Assembly (NCBI GenBank): GCA_003254925.1
Contig: QANZ01038022.1
Span: forward strand, 39,286 to 103,285
Length of the DNA stretch: 64,000 bases
From: Chamaecrista fasciculata
Taxonomy: Eukaryota > Streptophyta > Magnoliopsida > Fabales > Fabaceae
Reading direction: 5' to 3'
The first letter of the stretch is position 1. Every line of letters begins with the position of its first letter. The notes under the pieces were generated by a model. That model saw only the letters and a program-made list of their open reading frames with translations, was not told the DNA's origin and did not search any database. This document shows positions 46,163 to 57,473 of this stretch, in pieces. Position numbers and translations under genes: made by a program.

Positions 46163-48714
46163 TATATATATATGACTCCATAAATTTCCAGAAATTAAGT
46201 ACGTATGACTCTATTTTCAAATATTAGATCGTTAATCGTTACATGTTCTTTTTCATGACAAAAATATTATAAATATAAAACCTTCATGCATGCATGTTTA
46301 ATTAGTAATTAAAATATAATATTTACTAAAGATTAACTATTTAATTTTGTATTTTTCTAATTTTTAATTACATAACTTTAGGAATGCCTTCCACGTAAAT
46401 TGATTGCTTTATTTTGTACGTTTTGCATGAGGGGACCACATGATCATGTCTCTCTACAGTTTTGATGAGATTAAATAATAATTAAAAAACAAACATTATA
46501 ATTGACGTTTCAACCGAACCGATTAGATTAGATGACAACTAAAGTCATCCAATTAATCAAGTCATTTTGAGCCAACCAAACCAATCCAAATCGATTTTAA
46601 TCGGTTTGGATTGGATCGGTTAATTGGTTTTTATATTAATTATTCAAATAAAAATTTGGAAAATAAAAAATACATAGAGATTAAAAAAAATCAGAAAAAG
46701 CAACACAGCAACATTATTTTTTTTTTTTTGGTACACAACAAAACATTAAAACAATAAAAGTAATCAAGAGAGAGCATCATAAAAAACATAAAATATATCC
46801 CTAGTTAAAACATTAGAAAAGAAAAAGCTTCAAGTTCTGATGAAGAGTCTCCCTCATCAGCGTCTCCTTGACACAAGCTAGTGAAACCATCATATTGAAG
46901 AAAGATTTATGTTGAAGATGGATGGTGAGTGAGATTTCAAAAGTTGAAGGAGGAGGATGGAGTTTGAGAGTGCGGCTAGGGTTTTTAGGAAAAGAGTGTG
47001 GCAAGGATGAAGTATTAGATGTATATGTATTTGGTTCGATTTGGTTCGATCGGTTTTTTGTTTTAAAAACCAATCGAACCAAATCAATCAGTTTTTATAA
47101 TTCTTCATCCAATTCAACCGAAAATATAATCGGTTTTGATCGGTTTTGGTCGGTTCAGTTTGGATTAGATCGGTTGAGTTTGGATCAGATTGGATCTGAA
47201 CACCCCTATATTAATATAGTATAAATATATAACAAGAGTGGATTGGTGTTTGCTGAACTTTGAATTATTATAATGGCCATAAAAGTTCGTTTGACAGATA
47301 GACTCTAAGTCCGTCCACAGACGATCTTAATTTCTCAATTATATTGTGACATGTCGGTCCAGCTTTGGGATGCCATTATCATTTTTACGGTTAAATTTCA
47401 CTTCTAGTCCTATATGTTTGGAATGAGTTTCAATACAATCTTATATATTTTTTTTATCTTTTTAGTTACAAAATTGTAGAATGCCTAACTCACTCCAAAA
47501 AAACTCTTAAGAGGAGAAGATAATTATCTCATTATATATTTGGAGTCAAAACTTCAACAAAAATTGGTCGTTTTCATAAATTTATATTTGTTTAGTCTCA
47601 ATCAACAATCAAATATGATCATATCTAATTATCTATCTCATTTTAAATTTAATTATAACGAGTTTGGAGTTATGTATTGCTTTTGATGAGTTTTTTCTCT
47701 GTCAAATTAGCACAATGAGTAAATAATATCAAATTAGATCTTTGAAAATTGGCCATTTGTTTTATTGCCAAATGAATAAAAAATTGATCATAAAAGGAGA
47801 GGAGGCATTAGCCAAATGAATAAAAAAAATATACTTAGTAAGATAAATTACATTTTGGTACCCTATGATTTGACCTTATTTCACTTTTATATCATCTAGT
47901 TTAAAACGTGACACTTTAGTATCAAAGTGGAATGAGGTTCAACCACAAAGTATTAAAGTGTAATTTACCCTATTTAGTATTCTCTTATATATGCTAATTT
48001 TTCCAAGCATCAATTAATTATTTCTCTAATATACTATCTTTTGAAATTAAGGCTTACCTCCATTTTCCAAACGCTAACGTTGTTCATTAGTCAAGGGGAC
48101 ACGCATAATTTTATCAACAGAACTTATTGAAAAATCATCTTTGTTTGGTAACCAAAAAATCACTTCTTTCAACTCACGTATATATGCGCAAGCATGAAAA
48201 TTTTTTAGTTCCATCCTATTTACAAATTATCAATTAGTTCTGTTCTCATATATTTTTCAATTTTATCTAATTAAATATAATAATTAAGTTATGTTCAATT
48301 TGAATGGTTAATACCAAAAAAAAAATTGTATTTTGAATTCTGCCTATCCATAATTTTTTATTAATTAGATAATATTTCACCAACAAAGAATTAGTTTATG
48401 TAGTAAGTAGTTTAGTGTTGTTTAAGTAAAATTTTAAATTTAAGATTTAATAAATTTAATTATTTTTATTGAAATGTTTTTTCTTATCATAATTAAATAC
48501 ATAACACAAATTGAATTTAAATACATTAAATGAGAAATTTATAAACCAGACGAACGATGACAAAAATTAGAAGATATTTCAAGTGGAGACCTACCCCACA
48601 ATTTTTGTATCGTAGCGTTAAGTAACAAAATTTCTTTGGCATTACAACCCAAAAAAAAAAAAAATCTTTGGCATTATATTGCACGCATGATAATAATGAG
48701 AAATTAAAAAATAG
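46163..48714. other. intergenic with repeats; foldback-like and CGATCGGTT-rich stretch
   Basis: 46500-47210 contains inverted AACCGATT / AATCGGTT motifs, and the end GTTCAGAT..CACCCC, as in many hAT-like repeats. Between them, 46800-47000 has a coding-like minus frame, not recognised. Partial foldbacks lie at about 47390-47960. No gene supported. Confidence 0.4.
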
Positions 48715-49846
48715 GGTAAATTACACAAAAGGGCCCTGTGATTTGGTCCATTTTCAGATAGAGTCCCTGTGGTTTAAAAAGTGTCCAACTGGGGCCTTGT
48801 GGTTTCCTCCGTTAGCAAATAGGGTCCCAGGTGGTTTTTTCTATTGAAATTCAAGGTGGACTGTTTTGTAATTTAAGCATTTTTTTTTAAGATAAAAATT
48901 TCACAAAACAAGGTGGACCAAAATTGCAATATGCACGAAAAAGACTTCATCTTCTTCCTCTTGCGGGTTGTACGACCCAAGCTCAACCCGCCACAAAATG
49001 GCGGTTTCCGGTGGCATCTCGGACAACCAACATACCTACTACAATCAACTCACTGAGAGGAAGAGATCTATGATCTCAGATTTTCGAAACGCATCGAAAA
49101 TGAAAACGAAACGAGACCGTAAAACTTTCGAAAGTGAGCCAAGTTTCACACTTGGACCAAATGGCATTTTCCAAAATTGATCCTCAGGTTGCGAAATGAA
49201 AATTCATGAACTCATTCATCAAAAAACGAACTCAAATAAAGCCGATTTGAAGCCTCCAAAAAACTTCGAAGAACATGGGTTCTCGGCTTCTCGGCTTATC
49301 GGCACCATTAAAATTGAAGTTTCAGAAATCGCATTTCCTCAAGATTTTAGTGCAGATATGAACTACAAATTCCAACTAACATTTTGCACAAATCAAATGC
49401 GAAATTTCACCCCAAAATTTCAAGAAATCGGGGCGCCGATGAGCTTCAAAATTGAAACGGTGGTTTTGAGCCAAAAGAAGATCGAAACCAAAGAGACATG
49501 GCTTCGGCGTCGGAGAGAGAGTCATGGTTGGTAATGGCGGCGGCGACGGCGGCGGAGGAGAGTGTGAGTGACTGAAAGAAGAAGAAGAAGCTAAGGGGTT
49601 TTCGCTTTTTTGAATTTGCAGTTTGGTTCAAATTGCAAAATAGTCCTTTTCTAGTTTGTTTTAATAGAAAAAATGCTTAAATTACAAAACGGTCCACATT
49701 GAACTTCACACTGTTAATTTAGATGGAAAAAACCACCTGAGACCCTATTTGCTAACGGAGAAAATCACAAGGCCCCACTTTGACACTTTCCTATATGAAA
49801 ATGGGTCAAACCACATGAGCCTTTTGTGTAATTTATCCTTCAAAAT
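48715..49846. mobile_element. long-TIR MULE-like element with unexplained cargo
   Basis: TIRs of about 150 bases pair: AATTACACAAAAGGGCCCTG left, CATGAGCCTTTTGTGTAATT right, and CTATTTGCTAACGGAGAAAA. Flanks TAAAAAATA and TTCAAAATA match at 7 of 9. The interior (48960-49570) is GC-richer, with a 60-codon frame (ATG 48998) and a GGCGGCGGCGAC run. I do not recognise it. Confidence 0.65.
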
Positions 49847-50877
49847 AAGATAAAGTTAGGTCACAACTCACACGAACTTTTTTCAGGCCAAAAAAGAAAC
49901 TCACACGTACTTTTGATTTATTTTTCTTTTTTTTATTCATGATAGAGTGAGTAAGTTTGTGAATAAAGGCAAAGCAATATCTTTTACAGGTGGATCCCTT
50001 TGCATACTACCGTTATCTTTAAATAATAAAAAATAAAATAAAATAACTTTTTATTTAGAAAATGAAAGAGATAGATGAAAGCAAAGTAAGAGATGGAGGT
50101 TTACGTAGTAGTAAAGCCCTTTGAATTGAAAAAAAAAAAAAACCAAGATTAAAGGCCGACATGAATTTTTAAAATAAAACAAGATTAGAGTGAGTTGGCC
50201 ATATTTATGAATGGAACATCTTGTATATCACTAAGTGTGTAGGTCAACTAATTAAAAAGATTCATCTAGTTTAATTAAAACAATATTAGAGTGAATTGGC
50301 CATATTTAGAAGAGATTAATCATTGTTATCACTGTTATTGAAAAAATTTAAATTTAAAATTTGAAAATACAGTTAGTCAGATATTTTATAAAAAAAAATT
50401 TATGTTGACTTATCCTACTCTAATAAAATTATTTTTTTTTCTAAACTATTAAAACTAAAAAGTCAAAGTATTTGGTGTGGCGATTTGATCAGCTACATCC
50501 TAAGGAGAAGATCTAAATTTAATCTCTCAATAGTCAATATTGTTAGAGGACTTTAACTATTTTATCTCTAATGTTCGAATGAGATTTTTTTACTTAGACC
50601 AAATAGACGAGGAAACCCGTAATTTAACCAAAAATAAAAAGTCATAATTGATACCAAATGAAAACTTATAGGACCACAGAGTAAATTACAAGTTACAAGT
50701 TACAAGGTAACATTATAGTGTTAACATAACATTACATTATTATTGTAGGGCGCATTTTAAAAAGGGCACCTAGGTTCCCTTCCTAAGGGACACTCGTCCC
50801 ACACTCCAAGGGATCATCGATCACATTGATTCACTATATATATATGTAAGTCCGGTAAATATGGAGAATGACCGTTT
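49847..50877. other. 3' region of the LOR gene and SINE remnant
   Basis: A family-1 SINE remnant at 50466-50640 keeps TTTGGTGTGG, GCTACATCCTAAGG and GACGAGGAAACCCG but has a ruined B-box. Otherwise AT-rich. Confidence 0.45.
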
Positions 50878-51603
50878 TCAATCCTCTGTGGTAGGGTGCA
50901 CCGTAGGCTCAGTTCCATTATCAATATAATCATCACCGATGATCTGATCAAGCACAAGCACCAATCCCATGGCGAAGGCTCCATCAAAGCCAGGCTTCAC
51001 ACAAAGCGTGAACACTTCTTTCCCAAGCATAACGCTAGTCGTCGGATCCACTTTGCGTGTAATCTCAGCCATTGATTCCTTCATCGCATTGAACACCGTG
51101 CAATTCCGTTGCGAGAAGCAACCTTCGATCTGGTACTGATACTCCTCGCCGGCGGCGACGTCGTAGACCTCCACCGTCATGATCCCTCGCGACCGTCCGA
51201 TGATCGAAGATCTCTTGACGCTGAAGATCGGTTTATCGCCGTCCATTCTCTCGCCTTTGAATCCTTCCCACCGTTGATGCAAACTCGGCCTCTGTTTTCA
51301 GAGATCTCTCAGAAACAGAAAACAATCGGAATTACAGATTAAGAGAAGAATCTAGAGAAATGATTAAAGTACCTTGCGGCGGAGAGTGAGGAGGCAACGG
51401 CCGTGAGGATCCATGAGAACGAGTTCATCTTGGTCGCGATTGTCAGGGCCGTAGGAATCGACGCGGAAAACGAGTTGGCCGTGGGAATCGTAGACGGTGA
51501 AGCCGTCGCCGGCGAAGAAGAGGGAGGTTTTGAGAACGGTGAGGTGAGTTTCTTGCTTGAAAACGTAGGAATTATCTTCGATGAGGAGGTTGTTGGGTTT
51601 CAT
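50878..51603 (-). CDS. LURP-one-related (LOR, DUF567) protein
   Basis: Two minus-strand exons, 51603-51373 and 51291-50878, meet in phase 0 across an 81-bp intron and give 214 residues, the usual length for the family. The N-terminal half reads LTVLKTSLFFAGDGFTVYDS, GQLVFRVDSY, LVLMDPHGRCLLTLRRK. The second exon continues RPSLHQRWEGFKGE, KPIFSVKRSSIIGRSR, YQIEGCFSQRNCTVFN, ITRKVDP and MLGKEVFTLCVKPGFDGAFA. This is the Tubby-like LOR fold. One Arabidopsis member, LURP1, is needed for defence to downy mildew; the role of others is unknown. The family assignment is secure. Confidence 0.93.
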
Positions 51604-51931
51604 CGTGTAAATAAAATGGATTGAAATTGGGAATTAATGAATGAAGATCTCTAGAGAGGGGAGAAATTGAGGAAGATGGAAGAAAGGGAAAGCGAAGGAA
51701 GAGAGAGATATATAGCAGACAGAAAGTGAGAAGTAAGGAATAGAGAGAAATGAAGTAAAGAGAGAGAGTGTGTGGTTTTTGATTTTTCTGGTGAAAGGAA
51801 AGGCTGATTGGCTGAAGCAATATAAGCAATACAATACGTGTGAATAGTAGAGGGGTGGTTGGAGAAGTGGGCACAAGAAGAAAAAGAAATGGTAATATAC
51901 TAATTTCTTTCCCATGTGATACAATACAAGT
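51604..51931. other. 5' UTR and promoter of the LOR gene
   Basis: GA-rich on the plus strand (CT-rich leader on the minus strand) to about 51780, with the TATA-like motif at 51708. No other feature seen. Confidence 0.4.
51708..51714 (-). promoter_or_regulatory. putative TATA box of the LOR gene
   Basis: TATATAT on the minus strand is about 105 bases before the ATG at 51603 and is followed by a CT-rich leader. The spacing fits; nothing more can be said. Confidence 0.4.
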
Positions 51932-52555
51932 GGTAAAAAAACCGGACCGGAATTGAACCGGTGGAAGGCTCAGGTCACTGGTTCAATGGTTCAACCGCTA
52001 GGTCACTGGTTCAACCGGTTGAGCCGGTTTACTTAAAAAGTACATTTTCAAATATACATATTCATCAAAATACACATTAATATCTTAAAATTAAACACGT
52101 TGGTACCCTTTAGAGCTATTTTGCAATTTTAACCATAACAAATTTTGTAAAAATTATATATTGACCCCAATTTTTTTAAAAAAAAATTTCATTTTAGTCC
52201 CTAGATAATATGTATCCATGGACCAATTTGTACTTTTTAGCAATTTTTTGGGGTCAATATGTAATTTTTGAAAAATTTGTCGAGTCAAACCGGTTCACGG
52301 TTCATCAAATACATATTGATATATTACAATAATTTAAATTTAAAGTAAAAATTAAATATAACATATGTCCATCACATATAATAAGTGTCAAATATTTATT
52401 TATTTTTTTTTAAAAAAATTTTTCAAATATTTCCGGGTTAACCGGTTCCCGGTTTAACCCGGGTCAACTGCAGGCCGATTTTTTTATTTTTCGGACCGGA
52501 CTGGTATCCGGTTCACCGGTTGAACCGGCCGGTCCGGTCCGATTTTTTCAACTAT
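51932..52555. mobile_element. CCGGT-rich hAT-like MITE with a nested fragment
   Basis: Opposite orientation to the copy at 4956-5358, with CCGGACCGG...ACCGGTTGA and CCGGTCCGATTTTTTC ends. Between 52080 and 52310, text matching the 53189 element's centre (TTGGTACCCTTTAGAGC...TTGGGGTCAATATG) has been inserted. The sequence around TTCATCAAA is repeated on both sides. Confidence 0.55.
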
Positions 52556-52689
52556 GGTGGTAACAAATTCTTTCGTTAAACAATATCTATGAATTTGACA
52601 TGTTTTCTGTAATTATCTTTGTTAACAGTTTTTTTTTTAATTTTTTAATTTGTATCAACTATCTTTGATTGAGCGATAAAAGGGCACTA

Positions 52690-53065
52690 TGAGCAAATAA
52701 AATCAGTGTGACTGAGATGAAAATGTTTTGATAGATATGTGGTCATACTATAAAAGAGAAAATTAAGAATTAGATCATCAGAGAGGAAGTTGGAATAACA
52801 CCTATCATAGAAAATTTGGTTGAAACATGCCTTAGATGGTTCGAGCATGTACAAAGAAAATTTGTAGAAGCCCCGATATGCAGAGTTTACCAAATGGTTG
52901 ATTATCCTATAACTAGAGGAATGGGAAGACTAAAGAAAACTATCCACGAAACTATCCAGAAAGATTTATCTATTAATAACCTTACAGTTGAGATGTGCAA
53001 GAATAGAACGTGTTGACGTCAGTTGATCTATATAGCTGACCCACCTGGTGTGAAAAGACTTTAAT
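52690..53065 (+). pseudogene. decayed LINE 3' fragment (RTE-type reverse transcriptase tail)
   Basis: With stops ignored, the frame reads ICGHTIKEKIKN, EEVGITPIIENLVETCLRWF, EHVQR, GMGRLKKTI and then YIADPPG. This matches the C-terminal end of RTE-like reverse transcriptases (VGVAPIEEKM, LRWFGHVQRR, RGRPKKTW, ADP). In-frame stops at several points show that it is dead. Confidence 0.7.
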
Positions 53066-53188
53066 TATAGTTGTTTTATCAACTATCAAGTTTTTAAATT
53101 AATTTTTAAATAATAAAAGCATACAATTTAATTTTTAAAATATTTGTAAATAATTTGGTCTTACATCATGTTCAGATATTAAAAAAAA

Positions 53189-53618
53189 GGGTAAATTACA
53201 CTTTGGTACCCTGTGGTTTGACCCTATTTCACTTTGGTACCCTGTGGTTTGAAACTTGACACTTTGGTACCCTGTGGTATTCTCCATTAACACTTTGGTA
53301 CCCTTTGGAGCTATTTTGTAATTTTAACCATAATAAATTTTACAAAAATTACATATTGACCCCAAAAAATTTTTAAATTTTTCATTTTAGTCCCTATATA
53401 ATATGTATCCAGGGACCTATTTGTAATTTTTTGAAAATTTTTTGGGGTCAATATGTAATTTTTGCAAAATTTGTTATGGTTAAAATTACAAAATAGCTCC
53501 AAAGGGTACCAAAGTGTTAGTGGAGAATACCATAGGGTACCAAAGTGTCAAGTTTCAAACCACAGGGTACCAAAGTGAAATAGGGTCAAACCACAGGGTA
53601 CCAAAGTGTAATTTACCC
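53189..53618. mobile_element. near-perfect palindromic MULE MITE
   Basis: Two arms of about 200 bases, starting GGGTAAATTACACTTTGGTA, are almost exact inverted copies. TAAAAAAAA flanks both sides (53180-53188 and 53619-53627). The loop is 'atttttcattttagtccc'. A fragment of the same family lies in 51932-52555. Confidence 0.85.
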
Positions 53619-53796
53619 TAAAAAAAAAAAACAAAATACAATCTTCACCTATGAAGTACAAACATTTTATTTTGATGGAATGTTAACGTGTGTAACATTG
53701 TATTTGTGTCTAACACATTTGAAAATCATTGGACATATATTTATAAGTTTAAAATATAATTTTTTTTTTAATTTTGAAATAGCAAAAAAAAAAAAA

Positions 53797-54175
53797 GGTT
53801 AAATTGTAAATTTGGTCCCATATCTTTTGCTCAATTCCCAATTTGGTCCTGTATCCTTTGTTTTGCTGTTTTGGTCCTATATCTTTGCAAAAGGTCCTAA
53901 TTTTGGTCTCATATCATTTTTTGTCCTATATCTTTTTGTCAAGTTGCAGAATTAGTCTCACGTCTTTGCAAAATGATTAACCATTAATTGATCATTTTCT
54001 AAAGATATAAGACCAATTTTGTAATTAACCCAAAAATATGAGATCAAATCTGCAGCAAAAAAAGATATGAGACTAAATTGGGACCTGACCTAAAGATATG
54101 AGACCAAAAGTGCAACGATATGGGACCAAATTGAAAACTGAGCAAAAGATATAGGACCAAATTTACACTTTAGCC
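53797..54175. mobile_element. MULE-type foldback MITE
   Basis: Ends GGTTAAATTGTAAATTTGG and CCAAATTTACACTTTAGCC are inverted. Inner motifs as in 2750-3165. The target site is in a poly-A run, so the duplication cannot be read. Confidence 0.65.
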
Positions 54176-54743
54176 TAGAAAAAATAAAACAATATAAATG
54201 TCTCATGGATAAATTTTGTAATTTTTAAAGTTTTTATCAATATTTGAGAATATCTTTAATTGTCTATTCAAAAAAATTATGATAATATAATAGAAGGTAC
54301 CAACGGCTAGGATCTGGAGACAAGTTTATGGGAGAAAAAATCTACATGAATGGACGCTCAGTATTTGTTTCCAAGTCCTCAAATTTTCATTTTGGCCAAG
54401 AAAAAAAAAGTCCTCAAATTTTCATGAGCGCAAGTGTTTATTTGACTTCGTCACGCTTACGGACTTGTGTTGGCATAAATTTTCTTTGACTTCGTCAAAG
54501 AAAAATTTTCTTTTAAAAATGAATAAAAAAACACTCTTTTAGTAATTATAAACAGATCTCGATATATAATTTAAGTATTTAACGAAGATTAAACATGTAA
54601 TTTAGTTCTTGAAAAATATAAGAATTCAGTTTTTGAAAGTTTACAATTTAATCCTTTAAGTTTTTTTTTTTAGAAATTAACTTGTAACTAGGCATAAAAT
54701 GATTAAAATGTATTAATTTAATAATTTTTAAAATTAAAAAATA

Positions 54744-55009
54744 GAGTAAATTAACAATTTGGTCCCTCAAACATCACCAAGCTGACAACTCAGTCCCTAG
54801 AATATTGAAATGTATAATTTAATTCTTAAAAGATCAAAACAGTATACTTTTTAATCCCTAAAAAATTAAAACGGTGTATTATTTAGTTTATAAAAAGGAT
54901 TAATTAGTATACTGTTTTGATCTTTCGGGGACTAAATTGTACATTTCAATCATTCAGGGACCGAAATATCAATTGGTGATCTTTCAAGGACCAAATTGTT
55001 AGTTTACTC
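54744..55009. mobile_element. foldback MITE of the 'gagtaaatt' family
   Basis: GAGTAAATTAACAATTTGGT and ACCAAATTGTTAGTTTACTC are inverted ends. Flanks TAAAAAATA and TAAAAAAAT are alike. Shares ends with 56678-56952. Confidence 0.65.
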
Positions 55010-55449
55010 TAAAAAAATATAAACTAGAGTTTTTAGTGACTAAATTATTAACTTATCTATATTATTTAATTTTAGAGGCTAATTTATATATTTTATTATA
55101 ATTATAATATTTTCTATTAAAATAGTCATTATTAGGATCATTTATGATACAAATAATCAAAGCAAACAATTACAATCTGATAATTACATATCGATGTCGT
55201 TGCACCACCATATATATAGAAAGATTCCAAGATAGTGACATGAAAGCTCATCCGTTTATCACTGACCTTGCCTTATATAATATAATAATAATAAAATAAT
55301 ATAGCCATATAAGGTATATGTGATTTCTATTTACAAGTATGACATCTTAAGTATCTTACACTCGATATGACGTTTTCATTAACTCATAACGTCAATACCT
55401 CCATTGAACACACAATTTTTGGTTAATTCATCTAAATATATGTTTTGTT

Positions 55450-57350
55450 AAAGCTGGGTAATTCATTAAAAGGAACAAAAGTACAAGAGTTCAAATCAGG
55501 TTACAAACAAACAAAGTCAGAAGAACAAAACATAAAGGCAGGCGAGAATAAGAAACTAAAACAGAAATAAAAGAAACAGAACATAACAGAAACATGACTG
55601 AAAAAAACAAAAGCTCCAACTATGGAGGCCCGAAGAAATAAGAGAGACAAGAAGGGAGGAAGAGATTCAAAAATAGTAAACTGAAACTGTGATTTCCTCC
55701 CATGGTTAGCTAAAGCATCAGCACATGAGTTATAGCTTCTCTCAAAATATGTTCCATCTTGCAATCATCCAAGTGCGTGATAAGGAATCTGCAATTTGAA
55801 ATTAAAGTGTATAAGGGGTGATGAGATAAATTTGCAGAAGAAATAATAAGGTTCTTAGAAATAAGAGAATCAGTTTCAATGATTAGTTTCTTGATGTTAA
55901 GTGAGAGGGCCAGTTCAATGCCTCTCATGATACCCCATAATTCAGCAGTAAGGGAAGTTCCATATCCCATAAAAGAGCTAAAACCAACAATCCAGTTACC
56001 ATTATAATCTCTCACAGTTCCATCTGTACCAATTAGATTGCCTTTTGTAGAACCATCAACATTAAGTTTCAGAAAATTATTATCAGGTCTCTTCCAAATA
56101 ACTGAAGATCTCATTGGATTTGAAGTAAGGTGAGGCAAAGTGGAAGGGTTTGGGTTTAAAAAGAAGAATTCAACATATTTAAATAAAGCTGAGTTAGTAA
56201 TGTTGGAGGAGGAGGAGTGTTTATTTTGAAAGATGACAACATTTCTGTATAACCAAATTTCCTTAAGAAGATAAGGGAAGAAAATGTTCCAGGAAATGTT
56301 TTTAAAGAGAAGAGGGTCATTGCAATTATGCTTAAATGCTTAATCCATTGGTTAAAGATGCATTGCAGAATATTAATGTTTTTTGAAAGTAAAACCCATA
56401 AAGAGTTGATTTTAAAACAGGACCTGAAACTCTGAAAGCATGATCAATACATTCATCTAACAAACCACACAACGGACAAAGGGGGGAGGATATAATATTC
56501 TTTAAAAAGTTGTTGGCAGACTGGAAGAGAATTATGCAAAAGTTGCCATAAAAAATACATAATTCTAACATGAACATTATGTTTCCAAATCCAAAGTAAG
56601 GTATGAGGAGCAGGAAGATTGACATTGGTGTGAGTGATATTGGTTTGGCTAGTGAGCATAATGTAGCAATTCTTAAGGAGTAAACTATCAAATTGGTCCC
56701 TGGATTATTGGCTCGCTGACAGATTGGTCCCCGAATTTAGTTAATTGACAAATAGGTCCTTGAATTTTTCTAACGAGTCAAATAGGTCCCCGAATAACAT
56801 GCATAGAAGGACCTATTTGACAAATGTTAGAAAAATTCGGGGACCTATTTGACTTGTTAAAAAAAATTGGGGACCTATTTGTCAATTTCATAAATTTGGG
56901 GACCAATATGTCAGCGAGTCAATAATCCAGGGACCAATTTAGTAGTTTACTCAATTCTTAAGGGAGAAAATACCATTCCTAGCAGGACCCCAAGAGTAAG
57001 AATCAGGGACTTTAGTGTCATAATTGAGAGTTACTGAGTTTAATTCAAGTGCAATATTTCCAGGGATGATGTGAGAGAGAAGAGAAGGGTTCGTTTGAAA
57101 TAAATTAATACCAAAGTTAACATTTAAATTTGTCACGTGTAGAGGAAGGGGGCCAATAAATCTAGAGTTAAGAGGACCATTAGGTAACCAATTACCATAC
57201 CAGAAAAAGGTATCTAGACCATTACCAATTACAGTTTTTAGACCAATAGCAAGCAGATTTGAACCTTTCTCCATGCTTCTACGAATAAAGGATTTAGTAT
57301 GAGAATGCTTAGATAGATTACCATCATATTTCGCAATTAAGACCTTAGAA
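55450..57350 (-). pseudogene. 5'-truncated LINE with zf-RVT and RNase H regions
   Basis: On the minus strand, the order is NLSKHSHTKSFIRR...IGNGLDTFFWYGNWLP (57340-57170), the zf-RVT text IMYFLWQLLHNSLPV (about 56560-56540) and CPLCGLLDECIDHAF (56480-56430), then RNase H LKLNVDGSTKGN, LTAELWGIMRGIELAL, IIETDS (56075-55880) and SCADALANHGR (55735-55700). The D and E residues of RNase H are visible. Frame changes lie in the zinc-finger and RNase H parts and a MITE splits it at 56678, so it is inactive. Reverse transcriptase is missing on the left. Confidence 0.85.
56678..56952. mobile_element. MULE MITE inserted in the LINE
   Basis: GAGTAAACTATCAAATTGGT and ACCAATTTAGTAGTTTACTC are inverted. 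AATTCTTAAG occurs at 56668-56677 and 56953-56962. Removing the insert restores the LINE frame (NGIFSLKN-CYIMLTS). Confidence 0.9.
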
Positions 57351-57473
57351 AAAAGAGTAATTTTGATAATTTTTGTTTGTCAATTTAACTTGACCATATA
57401 GCAAGCATTCACTGAGGAAGCTTTCAATTCATCTAAATATTCATTAAAGTAAGAGGAGGACGTAAAAAATAAA

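Noticed and set aside
46813..47087. Minus-strand frame in the CGATCGGTT-rich stretch
   Set aside because: Has a protein-like composition but no recognisable domain and lies in a repeat; not listed as a gene.
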